From the IMG/VR virus record IMGVR_UViG_3300044701_003704, positions 1-39,368 of that record: a DNA stretch of 39,368 bases; one strand, 5' to 3'. The stretch comes from a virus. Numbering within the stretch: position 1 is the first letter of the stretch; the number at the start of each line of letters is the position of its first letter. The position numbers and the translations under genes were made by a program. This document shows, piece after piece, positions 30,861 through 37,562 of the stretch. Below the pieces are notes generated by a model. That model did no database searches, was not told the origin of the DNA, and worked only from the letters and a program-made list of their open reading frames with translations.

Positions 30861-30890
30861 AAAAAAAAAGGGAGTGCGTCGCGCACTCCC
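30861..30890 (-). terminator. Minus-strand terminator after the serine recombinase
   Basis: GGGAGTGCG-CGA-CGCACTCCC (30890-30870) on the minus strand is followed by nine T. The stem is 9 bp. It stands about 420 bp past the recombinase stop, the only minus-strand gene upstream. Confidence 0.75.
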
Positions 30891-30919
30891 CCCTAACAAC
30901 TCGCTCAGTATAGCACCTA

Positions 30920-30930
30920 GGCAACTTAGG
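30920..30930 (+). promoter_or_regulatory. GGNAACYTAGG element (copy GGCAACTTAGG)
   Basis: Plus-strand copy after the terminator, with a second GGCAAC directly following. It precedes the uncertain small frame ending at 31143. Confidence 0.5.
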
Positions 30931-30948
30931 GGCAACGGCACCTGGGCC

Positions 30949-31143
30949 CTGGAAAGCGATCTGCGCGACATTGAGCTGCACCGCCTGCGCCGGGCCATAG
31001 CTATGGCGACTGCTGGGGAGCTACACCGCGCGGCCCAGTTTCTGGAGTTTGCGCGGGAGGTGCGCCGCGGCAAACGTCAGCAGCGATCCGCTTCTCGGCT
31101 CCATCAGTCCAACTCGCGCCGTTCTGTATCAAGCGCCGCTTAA
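30949..31143 (+). CDS. Possible small basic helical protein (start uncertain)
   Basis: An open plus frame runs LESDLRDIELHRLRRAIAMA followed by TAGELHRAAQFLEFAREVRR and an Arg/Gln/Ser-rich end, stopping with TAA at 31141-31143. The helical pattern looks protein-like. There is no good ATG near the element: CTG at 30949 is given here as the outer limit, and ATG at 31003 would give 46 residues. No ribosome binding site is obvious. A real but minor gene or a decayed remnant are both possible. Confidence 0.35.
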   Translation: MESDLRDIELHRLRRAIAMATAGELHRAAQFLEFAREVRRGKRQQRSASRLHQSNSRRSVSSAA

Positions 31144-31309
31144 TGCAGATTGCGCATAAACATCTGGTGCATATGTGCAGTCATTGCAATGTGCTTAATT
31201 GGCAAAGAGTTGGCAAGTAGTTCATGCGTATTACCCCCCCCCCCCCGCTGAGGCGCTATGGATGTTGAGCTGGTGCGGGAACTAGTGCTAGAGGCGGTGG
31301 CAGCGGAAC

Positions 31310-32605
31310 TCAAATGCGCAGATGCACGTGGGCTACCTGCTGATCCCGTATCTCGATCTGGGACACCAGCTGCTGAAACAGGGCCCGTAGCCGCTCCGGT
31401 GCCAGGTGCGACAAGGTTCGGGGGCGCGAAAGCAGCTCCAGCAACTGCGGGTCGACGGGGTCGGATTGCTGCAACCGCGCCAGCCGTTCCCGCTTGGCGC
31501 TGATCGCGTCGGCGAGGTCAGGGTCGTTCAGGGCCTCTAGCCGCTCAATGGCATCCCGCAGCACCTGCGCCTCGGGTGGCTCCTCGGCGATCAACGTGGC
31601 TAGCGATAACGCGCGGCCGCTGATTGCCACTAGCACGGCATCGCGGATCAAGCTTTCGTGCGTGCTCTTGTACTGCTGGGCGCAGCCGCGGGTCTTGCAC
31701 ACCACTGCCGGAATCGTGCGACTGCCGGCATAGCTCATGGCTTTGCCGCAATGGCCGCACCGGCACAGGCTTGTCAGGAGCCGCGGGATGATCGTGCTGT
31801 TGTGACCCCACATCCGCCGGTTCTCTTCGAGCTGGGCCGTGATGCCCTCATACTCCGCATGGCTAACGAGCGCTAGGTGTGTGTCCCACACTTCCTCGGC
31901 GTAGGTGTGGTTGGCTTGCTGCTGATAGCCCAGCCCGCCGCGCAGGATCGGGTTCACCAGCCAGGCGCGCACCGCGCGGCAACTATGTAGCGGGATGTCG
32001 CCGCGGCCTTCGGCATCCCACCGGTCCAACGCCGTATTCATCCGCCACTTGCTGCTTTGCAGCAGCGCCAGGAACTGCTCGGCGCGGGGCCACTCCACAG
32101 GGTCCGGCTCTAACGCCGTGCGCTGCGCGTTGATGCGATAGCCCCATGGCGCTCGGCCGCGCAGCGGCAGGCGGCGCTTGCGGCCCTCGCGTAGGCCCGC
32201 CTTGATCCGCTGGGACAGCATCCGGCTCTCCATCTCAGCCATCGTCGTCATGATCCGGCTCATGACGAAACCCTGAGGCGTCTCGGACTCGATCACGCCG
32301 CCGTCGATCGCGGTCAGCTTCACCCCGCGCTTAGCCGCAAACGCAATGGCGGCGTCTACATCGGCAGCGTCTCGGCCCAGACGGTCAACGCGAGTGATCA
32401 CCACCTCTGAGATGCGGCGTGACTCGATCAGGGCCAGCAGCTCTAGGTAGCCCGCACGGTCGGTTTCGCGACCGCTCTGCACGTCCTCAAGGATGCGCTC
32501 GACACCCGTCGCCTGCACACGGGCGCGCTGGTTCTCCAGCGCTGAGAGCTGCTCGCCTTTCGCAGTTGAGACTCGTATGTAGCCGACTCGCGGCTTGAGT
32601 CCCAT
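31310..32605 (-). CDS. Large serine recombinase (XisF-like)
   Basis: The 431-residue protein has the serine recombinase catalytic domain: VGYIRVSTAKGEQ with nucleophile S13, VVITRVDRLGRD (R72, D74, R75, R78), and the long helix GFVMSRIMTTMAEMESRMLS. A recombinase domain (RLPLRGRAPWGYRIN) and a zinc ribbon CRCGHCGKAMSY ... VCKTRGC follow, then a coiled-coil part. It resembles the cyanobacterial XisF family that excises DNA elements in heterocyst-forming strains. It could integrate the phage or invert DNA. It lies opposite to its neighbours, between the polymerase and integrase operons, as if inserted. Confidence 0.85.
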   Translation of the reverse strand: MGLKPRVGYIRVSTAKGEQLSALENQRARVQATGVERILEDVQSGRETDRAGYLELLALIESRRISEVVITRVDRLGRDAADVDAAIAFAAKRGVKLTAIDGGVIESETPQGFVMSRIMTTMAEMESRMLSQRIKAGLREGRKRRLPLRGRAPWGYRINAQRTALEPDPVEWPRAEQFLALLQSSKWRMNTALDRWDAEGRGDIPLHSCRAVRAWLVNPILRGGLGYQQQANHTYAEEVWDTHLALVSHAEYEGITAQLEENRRMWGHNSTIIPRLLTSLCRCGHCGKAMSYAGSRTIPAVVCKTRGCAQQYKSTHESLIRDAVLVAISGRALSLATLIAEEPPEAQVLRDAIERLEALNDPDLADAISAKRERLARLQQSDPVDPQLLELLSRPRTLSHLAPERLRALFQQLVSQIEIRDQQVAHVHLRI

Positions 32606-32715
32606 GGGACTGCCTGTTTAGGTATTGCAATAGCTGGTTTAACATGGTCTTCTGGGCAGGTAACTGGGGGCATTCCCGAACACCCGTGGCTCAAAACCCT
32701 CTTCAGGACTCAATC

Positions 32716-32898
32716 ATGGACTGCAAAGCTCGTTGCGAACAGATCGCGGAGGCGCTTGACCGCCTCGGGGATGCTGCCTACCTGCCTACTAATGCTGCAG
32801 AAAGCAGCACCCTCGTCTCCGTCGCCAAAGCGCTCCAGCTGGTGCTCGACGGTGCCGATGCGGTGGCCCAGAACGAACTCAAGCGCTGGGGGCTCTGA
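32716..32898 (+). CDS. Hypothetical helical protein, 60 aa
   Basis: From ATG at 32716 the product is MDCKARCEQIAEALDRLGDA and continues AESSTLVSVAKALQLVLDGA, ending NELKRWGL. Two or three helices are expected. The stop overlaps the next start as TGATG, making it the first gene of the integrase operon. A longer frame from 32644 is less likely. Function is unknown. Confidence 0.6.
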   Translation: MDCKARCEQIAEALDRLGDAAYLPTNAAESSTLVSVAKALQLVLDGADAVAQNELKRWGL

Positions 32899-33131
32899 TG
32901 GATCTCGTCAACCACCCCCCGCACTACCGCCAAGGCGCTGTTGAGTGCATCGACGCCATCCGCGCCAGCCTTGGCGACGATGGCTTTCTCTCCTACTGCC
33001 AGGGCAACGCCATTAAGTACTGCTGGCGCTGGCGGCACAAGGGCGGTGTGCAGGATCTACATAAAGCCGCTTGGTACGTCGCCGAGATGATCAAGGTGAG
33101 CGAAACGCGGGTGCCGCAGGAGGCCGCATGA
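32898..33131 (+). CDS. DUF3310 family protein, 77 aa
   Basis: The protein opens VNHPPHYRQGAVECIDAIRA and continues FLSYCQGNAIKYCWRWRHKG, then GVQDLHKAAWYVAEMIK. These are the conserved features of DUF3310: N-H-P-x-H-Y, G-x-x-E-C-I-D, G-N-x-I-K-Y-x-W-R and K-x-x-x-D-L-x-K-A-x-W-Y. The family is common in phages, often annotated as nucleotide kinase-like, but its activity is not settled. It overlaps the integrase start as ATGA. Confidence 0.85.
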   Translation: MDLVNHPPHYRQGAVECIDAIRASLGDDGFLSYCQGNAIKYCWRWRHKGGVQDLHKAAWYVAEMIKVSETRVPQEAA

Positions 33132-33979
33132 CTCTGACCGTTCTGGAGGCGTGGTGCCGGTTCCGCGATGAGCGGGCCGTGTCGCTTTGCGCCACCTCTC
33201 TTTCCACTGATTACGCGCAGGCGGAGCGCTGGCTCAGCCGGTGCCCTGTTCAGGATCTGGGGCAGGGGCGTGAGGTGCTGACGTGGGTGCTGACACAGGA
33301 GCCGCCCAAGGCGGCGCTGCGCGTCGGCATGTTCGTCAAAAGCCTCTACCGCTGGGCCGCATCTGCCGACATCGCCCTAGTGCCGGTCAACCCCGTCGCC
33401 TCCTTCCGCTTCCCGAAAAAGCCGCAGCGTGATGAGGAGATCGTCGTCATCCCCAAAGCTGAGCTGGCGACCGTCATCGCTGGGTTGCGGCAGCGGCGTA
33501 AGGGGGCGCCGCAGTGGGATCTCTGGGCCCAGTTCATGCTTCAGACCGGGATGCGGACCGGCGAAGTCCGGGCCCTCACTAGCGCCGATGTCACGGGCGG
33601 CAAAGCCCTCGTCCACGCCAACTACACCCTGACGCACGGGCTCAAAGCCTCGACCAAGACCAACAAAAAGCGGTACGTGCCGCTCAATGAGGTAGCGCGG
33701 GCAACTTTGGAGAGGACCGGGGCCCAAGACGGTTTCTACTTCCCGTGGAATCGGTATGCGTTTCAGTCGTTCTTCGCCAAGCGTATGCAGAAATTGCATA
33801 GCGAGGGGCGCATCTCCAAGCGCTACAGGCCCTACGACCTGCGCCACACCGCCATCTCGGGCTGGTTAGAAGCGCAGGTGCCGGTGGCACAGGCGGCGTC
33901 CTGGGCGGGTAATACCGCCGAGGTGATTTGGAAGCACTACGCCAACGCCACCGCTGACTACGACATGCCCATCCTCTAG
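33128..33979 (+). CDS. int: Tyrosine recombinase / phage integrase
   Basis: The 283-residue protein has an N-terminal core-binding part (residues 1-100) and a catalytic domain. Visible residues are R143 in LQTGMRTGEVRAL, lysines near 176-181 in KASTKTNKKRY, R239 in PYDLRHTAIS and the nucleophile Y271 in VIWKHYA. The box before the Tyr reads WAGNTAEVIW rather than the common LGH form. It would join attP with a host attB site. The start at 33128 overlaps the DUF3310 stop. No attachment site was identified. Confidence 0.88.
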   Translation: MTLTVLEAWCRFRDERAVSLCATSLSTDYAQAERWLSRCPVQDLGQGREVLTWVLTQEPPKAALRVGMFVKSLYRWAASADIALVPVNPVASFRFPKKPQRDEEIVVIPKAELATVIAGLRQRRKGAPQWDLWAQFMLQTGMRTGEVRALTSADVTGGKALVHANYTLTHGLKASTKTNKKRYVPLNEVARATLERTGAQDGFYFPWNRYAFQSFFAKRMQKLHSEGRISKRYRPYDLRHTAISGWLEAQVPVAQAASWAGNTAEVIWKHYANATADYDMPIL

Positions 33980-34002
33980 GCCGCCCTGCGGCTCCCTCTT
34001 CA

Positions 34003-34185
34003 ATGCTTACCCAACCGCGTAGCGTCAACCCGTGTGACCCCGTTGCGCAACAGCGCCGGCAAGACGATCTCGACGACCTCTACCGCGCAGCTGGGCGGGA
34101 TCGCAAAGGTCACGCCATGTACGGCCTCTACACCGGGCTCTACCAGGAATGGGTTCAAGCCTCGACCGCCTCTAACGCCAACTGA
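34003..34185 (+). CDS. Hypothetical protein, 60 aa
   Basis: The product MLTQPRSVNPCDPVAQQRRQ is followed by DDLDDLYRAAGRDRKGHAMY and GLYTGLYQEW. The centre is helical and charged, and the C-terminal part is aromatic. It lies between integrase and the sigma factor in the same direction with gaps of 23 and 14 bp. No family is recognised, and no good ribosome binding site is visible. Confidence 0.5.
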   Translation: MLTQPRSVNPCDPVAQQRRQDDLDDLYRAAGRDRKGHAMYGLYTGLYQEWVQASTASNAN

Positions 34186-34199
34186 CCTTCACAGCTCAA

Positions 34200-35237
34200 A
34201 TGCACAACGACTTTCGGTCCTCGGCGCTGGACCGCTACCTCAACGACATCTCCCGCTACCCACTGATGAGTCCCGAGGAGGAGATCCGCCTCGGCAAGCT
34301 CGTAAAAAGCGCCAAGGCACTTAAGGCGGAAACGCGGGAGCTAACGCCCGATGAGCAGCGCATCGTGCGCCGCGGCGATAAAGCCATACGCCGCTTTGTC
34401 GAAGCCAACCTCAGGCTGGTTGTCTACATCGCTAAGCGGTACGCCAACCGCCAGCCCCAGATGATGGACATGCTCGATCTGGTGCAGGAAGGCGCTATCG
34501 GCTTGGTGCGCGCGGCGGAAATGTTCGACCCCGAGCGCGGCTACAAGTTCTCCACCTACTCCTTCTGGTGGTGTCGGCAGGCGATGAGCCGGGCCCTGCA
34601 GAACCAGGAGCGCATGATCCGCCGGCCCAGCTCTGTTGCCGAACTCGCCGGCAAACTTCACAAGACTGCGCAGAAAGAATCGCAGCGGCTGGGGCGTACT
34701 CCCACTACCGCCGAACTCGCCGCAGCGCTCAAAGTCAAAGAAGAGGAGATCCACCTGCTCATGGAGCGTGGCCTCAACGTCGCATCGCTTGACGCCATGG
34801 TCGGCGGCATGGAGGACAAGTCGTTGATCGAGACGATGGCGGACCCCAACTCACTCAACACCGACGAGCAGGACATGGAGATGGATCTGCAGACCCGGAT
34901 GCCCCTAGTGCTCTACACCATGGAGCAGCTTCCCGAGAAGGAGCGCCTCTTTATTCAAAAGCGCTTTGGCATCAATGGCTATCTGCCGCACACCTATCAG
35001 GAGATTGCGGTGGCGACTGAAATCAGCCGTGAGCGGGTCCGGCAGGTCATTGACACCGGCCTGCGCAAGATCAGGCTGCAGATGGCTAAGAACGCTCAGG
35101 CTCTAAATGGAACCCATAAAGCCGAAGAACCAGCCGCACCAGCCACGGCACCCGAATCGCGCCCTCAGATTCGACCCGCATCGCCGCGGGGGCGGGACTT
35201 ACATCCCGCGTGGCTTGGTCTGCCGACAGTTGCATGA
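34200..35237 (+). CDS. Group 2-like RNA polymerase sigma-70 factor
   Basis: The 345-residue sigma has region 1.2 (ALDRYLNDISRYPLMSPEEE, about 9-35) and region 2 (about 66-140: VEANLRLVVYIAKRYANR, MLDLVQEGAIGLVRAAEMFD, YKFSTYSFWWCRQAMSRALQ). It also has region 3 (about 145-205) and region 4 (about 235-297: LPEKERLFIQKRFGI, the HTH TYQEIAVATEISRERVRQVI). Region 1.1 is absent, as in group 2 sigmas. It resembles cyanobacterial alternative sigmas and could redirect host RNA polymerase to phage promoters. The last 45 residues are Pro/Ala-rich and overlap a convergent gene. Confidence 0.85.
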   Translation: MHNDFRSSALDRYLNDISRYPLMSPEEEIRLGKLVKSAKALKAETRELTPDEQRIVRRGDKAIRRFVEANLRLVVYIAKRYANRQPQMMDMLDLVQEGAIGLVRAAEMFDPERGYKFSTYSFWWCRQAMSRALQNQERMIRRPSSVAELAGKLHKTAQKESQRLGRTPTTAELAAALKVKEEEIHLLMERGLNVASLDAMVGGMEDKSLIETMADPNSLNTDEQDMEMDLQTRMPLVLYTMEQLPEKERLFIQKRFGINGYLPHTYQEIAVATEISRERVRQVIDTGLRKIRLQMAKNAQALNGTHKAEEPAAPATAPESRPQIRPASPRGRDLHPAWLGLPTVA

Positions 35238-35439
35238 CTAGCTCTAGTTCGGCAATGTGCGCAGTTGCCTTGCGCATGATCGACTGCTGCAAAAACGTCT
35301 GCTCCAACGTGGAGCAGGCGAGGTCGGCTACACGCTCCGGATGTTTTGTGGCGTTTTCGCGGAGGACTCGTTTGCCATGCTCCAACTGAACAGCAGCTGC
35401 GATCGACAGCTCGGGCACCATCCACTCACCCCAGCTCAT
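35086..35439 (-). CDS. Hypothetical helical protein, 117 aa
   Basis: The product starts MSWGEWMVPELSIAAAVQLE and has HGKRVLRENATKHPERVADL, then CSTLEQTFLQQSIMRKATAH in a long helix and a hydrophobic-basic end (RVPWLVRLVLRLYGFHLE). The last 152 bp lie opposite the end of the sigma gene, a convergent overlap that is not a simple shadow because the reading starts outside it. A GGCAACCTAGC element stands 24 bp before the ATG. The C-terminus might bind membrane. Confidence 0.6.
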   Translation of the reverse strand: MSWGEWMVPELSIAAAVQLEHGKRVLRENATKHPERVADLACSTLEQTFLQQSIMRKATAHIAELELVMQLSADQATRDVSPAPAAMRVESEGAIRVPWLVRLVLRLYGFHLEPERS

Positions 35440-35442
35440 GAC

Positions 35443-35474
35443 GGGAACCTAGTAGGAGGTCTGGCTAGGTTGCC
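35443..35474. promoter_or_regulatory. Divergent pair of GGNAACYTAGG elements
   Basis: GGGAACCTAGT on the plus strand (35443-35453) and GGCAACCTAGC on the minus strand (35474-35464) form an inverted pair between the divergent 117-aa and 57-aa genes. A strong AGGAGGT (35454-35460) lies between them and serves the plus gene. Confidence 0.6.
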
Positions 35475-35643
35475 TCTAGTGCCTGAACCGACGATTGAGA
35501 GACTTATCGACGACGCTGGGCCTATCTGGCGGGTGACCTATTCCGGGCACACCCGCTATCACCGCCAAGACTGGCAGGCGTGGTGGTACTTCGAGTGGGC
35601 GCGGGCCCTCTATGCCGTGGACCGCTTAGCACCGCCTCAATAG
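35470..35643 (+). CDS. Small hypothetical protein, 57 aa
   Basis: TTG at 35470 lies 9 bp behind AGGAGGT. GTG at 35479 is an alternative giving 54 residues. The protein has PEPTIERLIDDAGPIWRVTY, then HTRYHRQDWQAWWYFEWARA and a short end. The high Trp/Tyr content suggests a compact binding domain. It ends 7 bp inside the convergent endolysin gene. No family is recognised. Confidence 0.5.
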   Translation: MPLVPEPTIERLIDDAGPIWRVTYSGHTRYHRQDWQAWWYFEWARALYAVDRLAPPQ

Positions 35644-36722
35644 TCCCAGCGGACTCTGGGGCGTGGATTGCCGGCTCTGATGCCTAAATGCACGAAGCCC
35701 TTGGGTGCTCCGTAGCCCAGTGAATACGGCCAATTCTTGTCGCACCAATCTTGGACAGCCTTTATGGGTACGCCCTCGATGAAGAAGTCGACGGCTCCGC
35801 ATCCTGGCTTGTAGAGATGCTCACTGTCACTGGCCCCGCCCACAGATTGATTCACTGCTGGTGGCCGGTGGCCGCTGGTGATGATGACTGGCTCGTCACC
35901 GAAATGTGCTCTCACTTTCTCCAGGAAGACGCACAGTTCCGTGGCGATGTCACATTGCGCTTGGTTGCGGAACCTGCGCCTCTCCTCTCCGAGACACAGC
36001 TCGCCGTAGGTGATGTGCGGCGTCACGCGCGTCGAAAACGGCGACGCTGGCGTAAAGCGGGGCGCTGATTGCTGCAGCGGCGGCTTACCAGTGAACACCG
36101 CTACCTCATCGGCGCGGCGGCGGGTTAAACCCTCCATCGTTTTGCCGGTGGCCTTGTTCCACTTGGGCAGCTCCTGCGGCACCACGACCTGAGCCGACTC
36201 GCCCGCCAGTAGCCGTTTGCGCAGGGTCGACTCCTCTACGGCGCCTAGGCCCACGTTCCAAGCCCACGACAGCAGGGCCGCCTGTTGGTTGGCGCCGTAC
36301 TGCCGCATGGCAGGGATCAACTCGTACAGCTTCGCGGCGTAGCGGTGGATCTCGCTGCGCAACAGCTCATCGGCCAGCGCCTGCGAAATCTTGTCGCCTT
36401 CTCGAACTGGGGTCCCGTTGACCGTCGTCATTCCGTAGCCGATCGTCCACGGCTCACCGCCAGTCGCAGGGTCCGGATAGGCGGCCAACCGAGCGCCCTC
36501 CCACTTTTTGATCAACGCCTGAGCTGGGGCCAAGTAGATCGGCTCCTGCTGCTTGCCGCTTTGGCTCCACGCTTGGAACCATGGGCGGTCCCGGCGCATG
36601 GCAGTCGCGTAGCCATTAGCGACGATGTCCTCCTGCAGCTCGGCGATCGCGGCGAGCTGGTGCGGCAGCCCCCGGTTGAACCGAAACAACTGCTCCAGCG
36701 TGATGGCCTTGTCGTTGCTCAT
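35637..36722 (-). CDS. Endolysin: GH24 muramidase fused to M15 peptidase
   Basis: The 361-residue protein has two cell-wall cutting domains. Residues about 60-210 are a T4-lysozyme-type muramidase with E75 (KKWEGARL), D84 (YPDP) and T93 (PWTIGYG), and a later WAWNVGLGAVEESTLRKRLL and TMEGLTRRRADEVAVF. Residues about 235-361 are an M15 (VanY-like) D-Ala-D-Ala peptidase with SGHRPPAVNQ, the metal ligands H302 and D312 in SEHLYKPGCGAVDF, and H345 in GFVHLG. Together they would cleave both glycan and peptide bonds. The gene starts inside the stop of the small membrane protein (ATGA). Confidence 0.85.
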   Translation of the reverse strand: MSNDKAITLEQLFRFNRGLPHQLAAIAELQEDIVANGYATAMRRDRPWFQAWSQSGKQQEPIYLAPAQALIKKWEGARLAAYPDPATGGEPWTIGYGMTTVNGTPVREGDKISQALADELLRSEIHRYAAKLYELIPAMRQYGANQQAALLSWAWNVGLGAVEESTLRKRLLAGESAQVVVPQELPKWNKATGKTMEGLTRRRADEVAVFTGKPPLQQSAPRFTPASPFSTRVTPHITYGELCLGEERRRFRNQAQCDIATELCVFLEKVRAHFGDEPVIITSGHRPPAVNQSVGGASDSEHLYKPGCGAVDFFIEGVPIKAVQDWCDKNWPYSLGYGAPKGFVHLGIRAGNPRPRVRWDY

Positions 36723-36961
36723 TCGCCTTCGCGACGAACAAATCGCCCGTGCTCATCACGCGCTGGCGGCTTGTGCAGCTCGGGGTTGTAGGTGTTGTAC
36801 CCCCGCTCGTAACCGCCCCGTGCCGCAGCGCCCAAGCCCATGATCGCTAGGGCGCCGTTCCAACGCTCGGCGCTCCAGTTGCCGGTGCCTGCATACAGCA
36901 GCCCAATGATCACAGGGATCAGCAAGCCCGCGTCAACTTGGCCCTTGACGTACTTGCCCAT
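36719..36961 (-). CDS. Small membrane protein, possible holin, 80 aa
   Basis: Residues about 9-28 (VDAGLLIPVIIGLLYAGTGN) and about 36-48 (GALAIMGLGAAAR) are hydrophobic, and the end is charged (ELHKPPARDEHGRFVRREGE). This size and topology, together with the ATGA overlap with the endolysin gene, fit a holin that times lysis. No specific holin family is recognised, so the call is from context. Confidence 0.55.
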   Translation of the reverse strand: MGKYVKGQVDAGLLIPVIIGLLYAGTGNWSAERWNGALAIMGLGAAARGGYERGYNTYNPELHKPPARDEHGRFVRREGE

Positions 36962-36963
36962 GA

Positions 36964-37212
36964 TTAGAGCCTGGCTTCAAGCTTGGCCACCCGCTGCTCC
37001 ACGTCGTTTAGGCGCGTGAAGGTCTCCCGGCGGTCCGCCTTGAGATCAACGTGCAACTCGTCGAGCCGTGATGCCACCGTGTTCACCGCTTCGGTGAGAC
37101 GGATGACAGCCTCTCTGCCCTCATTGTTGCGGCGGCTGAAGCCCATCGCGCCCATGGCCGCGACTGAGATGCTTGCGCCAGCACACGCTGCTAAGACCTC
37201 AATCACGACCAA
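36964..37212 (-). CDS. Membrane-anchored coiled-coil protein in lysis module, 82 aa
   Basis: The longest start is TTG (37210-37212) with GGGAG 10-15 bp upstream; GTG at 37206 is an alternative. Residues about 2-25 form a membrane span (IEVLAACAGASISVAAMGAM). Residues 35-82 form a coiled coil with heptads (LTEAVNTVASRLDELHVDLK, FTRLNDVEQRVAKLEARL). It could be a spanin-like, holin or antiholin component. A GGCAACTTAGG element stands 13 bp before the start. Confidence 0.55.
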   Translation of the reverse strand: MVVIEVLAACAGASISVAAMGAMGFSRRNNEGREAVIRLTEAVNTVASRLDELHVDLKADRRETFTRLNDVEQRVAKLEARL

Positions 37213-37225
37213 CGGCAGGGCTCTC

Positions 37226-37236
37226 CCTAAGTTGCC
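37226..37236 (-). promoter_or_regulatory. GGNAACYTAGG element (copy GGCAACTTAGG)
   Basis: Minus-strand copy 13 bp before the first membrane protein of the lysis module. It overlaps the last codons of the ribbon-helix-helix gene. Confidence 0.55.
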
Positions 37237-37367
37237 GGGCAGCCCAGCTCCAACAGGTGCGCAGCGAAGTTGCTCAGACTGCGGCCCTCCCAGTCGCTCT
37301 TGGTCGTCAGGCGCTGGTGCAGCGCCCAGCTGATCGTGATGCTGATGCGCTGGGGGTGGCGGCTCAT
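37227..37367 (-). CDS. Ribbon-helix-helix DNA-binding protein, 46 aa
   Basis: From ATG at 37367 the product is MSRHPQRISITISWALHQRL followed by TTKSDWEGRSLSNFAAHLLE and a short end. The strand RISITI, a helix, the turn EGRSLSN and a second helix AAHLLELG match the Arc/CopG fold, which acts as a DNA-binding dimer. A longer form from 37421 (GTG) adds 18 residues. It may regulate the lysis genes that follow it. Confidence 0.65.
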   Translation of the reverse strand: MSRHPQRISITISWALHQRLTTKSDWEGRSLSNFAAHLLELGCPAT

Positions 37368-37478
37368 TAGCTGTACACCACTTGCGGTAGTGCTAAGCCG
37401 GCTGTTAAGTGTCGTCATCACTCTGTGAAAGCAGGGTGGTCACGGGTCAGGAGGGTGCAACCTCGCTGGCCCACCTAA

Positions 37479-37507
37479 CTAATGGCACGCCAATTAGGGA
37501 ACGTCAA
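37479..37507 (-). promoter_or_regulatory. Possible sigma-70 promoter for regulator and lysis genes
   Basis: On the minus strand TTGACG (37507-37502), a 17-bp spacer and CATTAG (37484-37479) precede the ribbon-helix-helix gene by about 110 bp. The spacer overlaps an imperfect inverted repeat CCTAACTAATGG / CCAATTAGGG (37474-37499) that could be an operator. Confidence 0.4.
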
Positions 37508-37562
37508 CTACATCGGCAGTTCTGGCGCGCCGATGCTGCACTCTGCTGCGTAGAGGTGGTCT

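Larger units (their letters stand above)
30637..31257. other. Gene-poor gap after DNA polymerase
   Basis: The stretch holds several GC hairpins (GCCCCCG/CGGGGGC at 30822-30843 and GCCCGC/GCGGGC at 30846-30860), a minus-strand terminator, one GGCAACTTAGG element and an uncertain small plus-strand frame. It also has an AT-richer part at 31141-31230 with TTGGCAA repeated at about 31199 and 31210. A run of 13 C (31234-31246) ends it, shortly before an ATG at 31258. Confidence 0.5.

Noticed and set aside
31258-31503. Plus-strand frame of 81 codons at the end of the serine recombinase
   Set aside because: Only the first 19 or so codons lie outside the recombinase gene; the rest is its antisense. 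Kept as a possible gene remnant in the findings, not as a gene.
31183-32631. ATTGCAAT near both sides of the serine recombinase as possible attachment repeats
   Set aside because: The 8-bp sequence (31183-31190 and 32624-32631) is short and palindromic, and the flanks do not match, so chance is the simpler explanation.
36649-36660. HIP1 site GCGATCGC as a host signal
   Set aside because: Only one clear copy was noticed, which is not informative about the host.
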